Positions 8,162 through 10,032 of a DNA stretch of 10,032 nucleotides are shown here, one piece after another. This DNA comes from Hyphochytrium catenoides. Taxonomy: Eukaryota > Sar > Hyphochytriomycetes > Hyphochytriales > Hyphochytriaceae. The translations under genes were made by a program, and so were the position numbers. Position 1 is the first letter of the stretch; each line of letters opens with the position of its first letter. The DNA lies in NCBI GenBank assembly GCA_900088475.1, contig FLMG01004535.1, positions 81,677 to 91,708 of the forward strand. Reading direction: 5' to 3'. The notes under the pieces are model-generated. The model saw nothing but the letters and a program-made list of their open reading frames with translations, ran no database searches and had not been told where the DNA came from.

Positions 8162-9319
8162 CTACGGCATGAAGAACAGCCCTTCATAACGTGCGCCGTT
8201 CAGAGTTGCGGGTGACCCTTGCATATCTCCATCGTCGAGGTTGAAGACATAGACAGAAGTGCTTTGGTCTGCAGGCTTTCTGCTTGTTTTCAGTGCGATG
8301 ACCGTTTTGTCGGCAGAGTTGGGGACGAACCTGAGAGCGGAGAAGCCATCATCTGAGTCATTCTTTGCAATAGGAAGCTTCCTCGCTTCTACGCTAGAGA
8401 AGTCATCGTTTGCTAGAAGTAGCAAGGTATCCTCAGCCGGCATAGGTGCAGGCACCCGCTGCGGAACAAAGATCCAAAGCCTAAGATAATTGCTCCAAAG
8501 AACAGCACGATGAAGCAGCTTATTTTCCGGGGCTATCCCAGCTGCCTTCTTCAGCCTTGCATACATATTTGTCCAGTCTTGGTATTCCACTTGCCCGGTT
8601 AGCGAGATACGAGCCACCCAACGGTCTTCGTCGAAGGTCTCTGCTTCAGGGCCAGGTATTAACTCGTCTGCTGCGCTGCCGACGTATAGCACACCTTCTT
8701 TGGCGGTTGCCCATGCCATGCGTTTTATCCGGGATGACTCATCACCTTGCTTTGCATTCACAATATGTCTGGGCGCAAGAAAGAACTTGCCCGTTTCTGA
8801 GCTGCGTAGCATCTCATAGATAACGCCAGTAGCTCCGTCCAGTGCCAGATAGCGCCCTCCAAACTCCACAGCTTCTGTTAGCTCGAGACCTCTACCGCCG
8901 TGGTTCCTAGATACAGACATCCGCTGCTGGTTCTTCCAATCTATGGTAAAGTGCTTGAGATCGTCTGCATGAAGTTGACCGGTGACGATGATGCTTTCAT
9001 ATCTCTCTCCTTTCTTGGAGTGAACACCCAGATTGGCGGTGGACGCCAACATCAAAGTAGATGCTATGTTGCGACTATTATCTACCAATCCACTGCCATG
9101 GGAGCTGCCAGGGTGACGCAGACGTTGCTCTAGCAGTAGCGGAGAGGATGCCTCAGAGTATACGATGTTGCTGTTCGCCTGTTTGGATACAAGGGTGGTA
9201 AAGTAGACCGCCAGCAAAAAGGTAGCTGCAATGCATGTAAGGAGTGCTTCCCGCCTTCTTTGGCGCCTGACAAGTAGAACCAGCCTCTGAAAACGATAAT
9301 GCAATAGGCGAAGATTCAT
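8162..9319 (-). CDS. Apyrase / calcium-activated nucleotidase family protein (385 aa, intronless)
   Basis: The family (human CANT1, 401 aa; vector apyrases) hydrolyses nucleoside diphosphates in the Golgi/ER lumen or outside the cell using Ca2+ at the centre of a five-bladed propeller. Topology is type II: a basic N-terminal tail (1-24), a membrane span at about 25-44 and a luminal domain from about 105 to 385. Family signatures in order are GRGLELTEAVEFGGRYLALDG (143-162), RMAWATAKEGVLYVGS (200-215), MYARLKKAAGIAPE (252-265), WSNYLRLWIFVPQR (275-288), GFSALRFVPNSADKTVIALK (325-344) and the terminal RYEGLFFMP. Most expected calcium ligands are changed: Thr148 for Ser, Ala202 for Glu, Arg271 for Glu and Ala328 for Ser; only Glu379 of YEG stays. 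The family's ADLD motif near the N-terminal edge is also absent. Catalysis is therefore doubtful. The start is firm: an in-frame stop lies upstream at 9347-9349 with no ATG between. It is the only intronless long gene in the window. Confidence 0.9.
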   Translation of the reverse strand: MNLRLLHYRFQRLVLLVRRQRRREALLTCIAATFLLAVYFTTLVSKQANSNIVYSEASSPLLLEQRLRHPGSSHGSGLVDNSRNIASTLMLASTANLGVHSKKGERYESIIVTGQLHADDLKHFTIDWKNQQRMSVSRNHGGRGLELTEAVEFGGRYLALDGATGVIYEMLRSSETGKFFLAPRHIVNAKQGDESSRIKRMAWATAKEGVLYVGSAADELIPGPEAETFDEDRWVARISLTGQVEYQDWTNMYARLKKAAGIAPENKLLHRAVLWSNYLRLWIFVPQRVPAPMPAEDTLLLLANDDFSSVEARKLPIAKNDSDDGFSALRFVPNSADKTVIALKTSRKPADQSTSVYVFNLDDGDMQGSPATLNGARYEGLFFMP

Positions 9320-9541
9320 TAGTCGCTCGCTGCGGATGCTACCGACCTAATAAGGGCGGATTCACCGGACGCAAGATGACCGCTTCATCATAGTCCTTGA
9401 CACTCTTTGCAGAGCGGAAGTAAGGCGGTTACATCGTTGACGGTTCAGCTGTCATAAGCTAGAGCACCAGGCGCTTCCTCATGATGCTTTCTCCCTCTCC
9501 TCTAACTAGGACCCGTGTACGGTGGCCACGGTAAGGATCCA
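9320..9541. promoter_or_regulatory. Upstream region of the apyrase-like gene
   Basis: These 222 bases precede the minus-strand ATG at 9319. I see no distinct TATA box or repeated motif. Its promoter role is inferred only from position. Confidence 0.3.
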
Positions 9542-9682
9542 ATGAGCTCCTTCTCTGCTCCCAGACAGGTCATAACGCCTTCTGGAGACCCGAAGCCCGC
9601 GTCGCATTACGTCTCCACCAGCGCTGATGAAGACCTGAAACCTGTCAGAGACAGAGACGGCCGCGCTGATGACAGAAGATAA
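9542..9682 (+). CDS. Candidate small ORF or first exon (46 aa), unrecognised
   Basis: ATG at 9542 opens a 46-codon frame to TAA at 9680-9682. The product starts MSSFSAPRQVITPSGDPKP, followed by a hydrophilic stretch rich in Asp, Arg and Ser, and resembles a disordered N-terminal tail. A possible donor (CCT|gtcaga, about 9645) could link it to an exon beyond the window. An alternative spliced start at 9481 needs a 34-nt intron (9531-9564), shorter than any other intron here. There is no homology I recognise, and this may be chance. Confidence 0.2.
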   Translation: MSSFSAPRQVITPSGDPKPASHYVSTSADEDLKPVRDRDGRADDRR

Positions 9683-9978
9683 AAGTCTAATCACCATTTG
9701 GCTCTTCTGATCTAAGAATCAGAGCGTCTTGACAACTAAGACATGGCAATTTGGCGCCAATCACTTGAGGCGTTTTCTTACTAACTCCTAAGGGAGCCAT
9801 AATAGGGTTTAGTACGCCACCTGTTCGCAGTACTCCCCCAGAGGTGATGCCAGTACTGTAAGAATTACTGATCTGTAGAGGTGAGAGATAGGTTATCCGG
9901 GATAAGGTGACTTCTTATTGTTTGGAGTTGAAGAGGTCTTTTTTGGTCGTTCTCGTTGCTCCTCCCATAATTGGTGCT
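9683..9978. other. Intergenic stretch with no visible gene
   Basis: About 300 bases with frequent stops in all frames. No RNA gene, repeat or conserved protein fragment is visible before the CT tract begins. Confidence 0.5.
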
Positions 9979-10032
9979 TTTCTCTCTCTCTCTCTCTCTG
10001 ACTCTCTCTCTCTCTTTCCCTCTCTCTCTCTC
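9979..10032. repeat. CT microsatellite at the right end of the window
   Basis: About nine CT units (9981-9999), then GA, then further CT runs broken by TTCCC, continuing to the last base, so the repeat runs off the window. It is the same repeat type as at the left end and in intron 1 of the EDR2-like gene. Confidence 0.95.

Noticed and set aside
9506-9697. Minus-strand frame of 63 codons upstream of the apyrase-like gene
   Set aside because: It overlaps the equally plausible + strand small ORF, is separated from the apyrase frame by stops and shows no domain.
1-10032. CRISPR arrays, insertion sequences, prophage or bacterial operons
   Set aside because: There are no spaced direct repeats, transposase-like frames or ribosome binding sites; the window is ordinary intron-bearing eukaryotic DNA.

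Overview
This is eukaryotic nuclear DNA. Every spliced gene uses GT-AG introns, CT/GA microsatellites are frequent, and the proteins are eukaryotic: an EDR2-type PH-START-DUF1336 protein, nuclear transport factor 2 (NTF2), a Golgi/ER-type apyrase and a type I secretory-pathway membrane protein. The mix of an EDR2-like protein (typical of plants, algae and some protists) with a CANT1-type apyrase (animals and many protists) and short introns suggests an alga or other protist. I cannot name the lineage from the sequence alone.

Layout. Positions 1-140 are imperfect CT repeat. Positions 434-5326 (+) hold a 14-exon gene for an 852-residue PH-START-DUF1336 protein; I assembled its exons from domain continuity and matching intron phases. 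A 42-nt perfect CT tract lies in its first intron. Positions 5521-6745 (-) hold a 3-exon gene for a 272-residue type I membrane protein of unknown function, convergent with the first gene. Positions 6746-7436 form a divergent intergenic region that probably carries promoters in both directions. Positions 7437-7955 (+) hold the 3-exon NTF2 gene (124 residues), followed by an AATAAA signal. Positions 8162-9319 (-) hold an intronless apyrase-like gene (385 residues), convergent with NTF2. Positions 9320-9980 have no confident gene, only one short candidate ORF. The window ends in another CT tract.

The genes do not form a pathway or an operon. Three of the four concern membranes or the secretory pathway (lipid binding, type I membrane protein, type II nucleotidase-like protein); NTF2 carries Ran-GDP into the nucleus.

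Most notable points: (1) the START domain of the EDR2-like protein is split near its N-terminus by an exon encoding a hydrophobic hairpin, which would anchor the lipid-binding protein in a membrane; (2) the intron just before that exon is 171 nt long and free of in-frame stops, so retention would insert 57 residues without a frameshift; (3) the apyrase-like protein keeps the fold signatures but has replaced most residues expected to hold the catalytic calcium, so it may be a pseudoenzyme.
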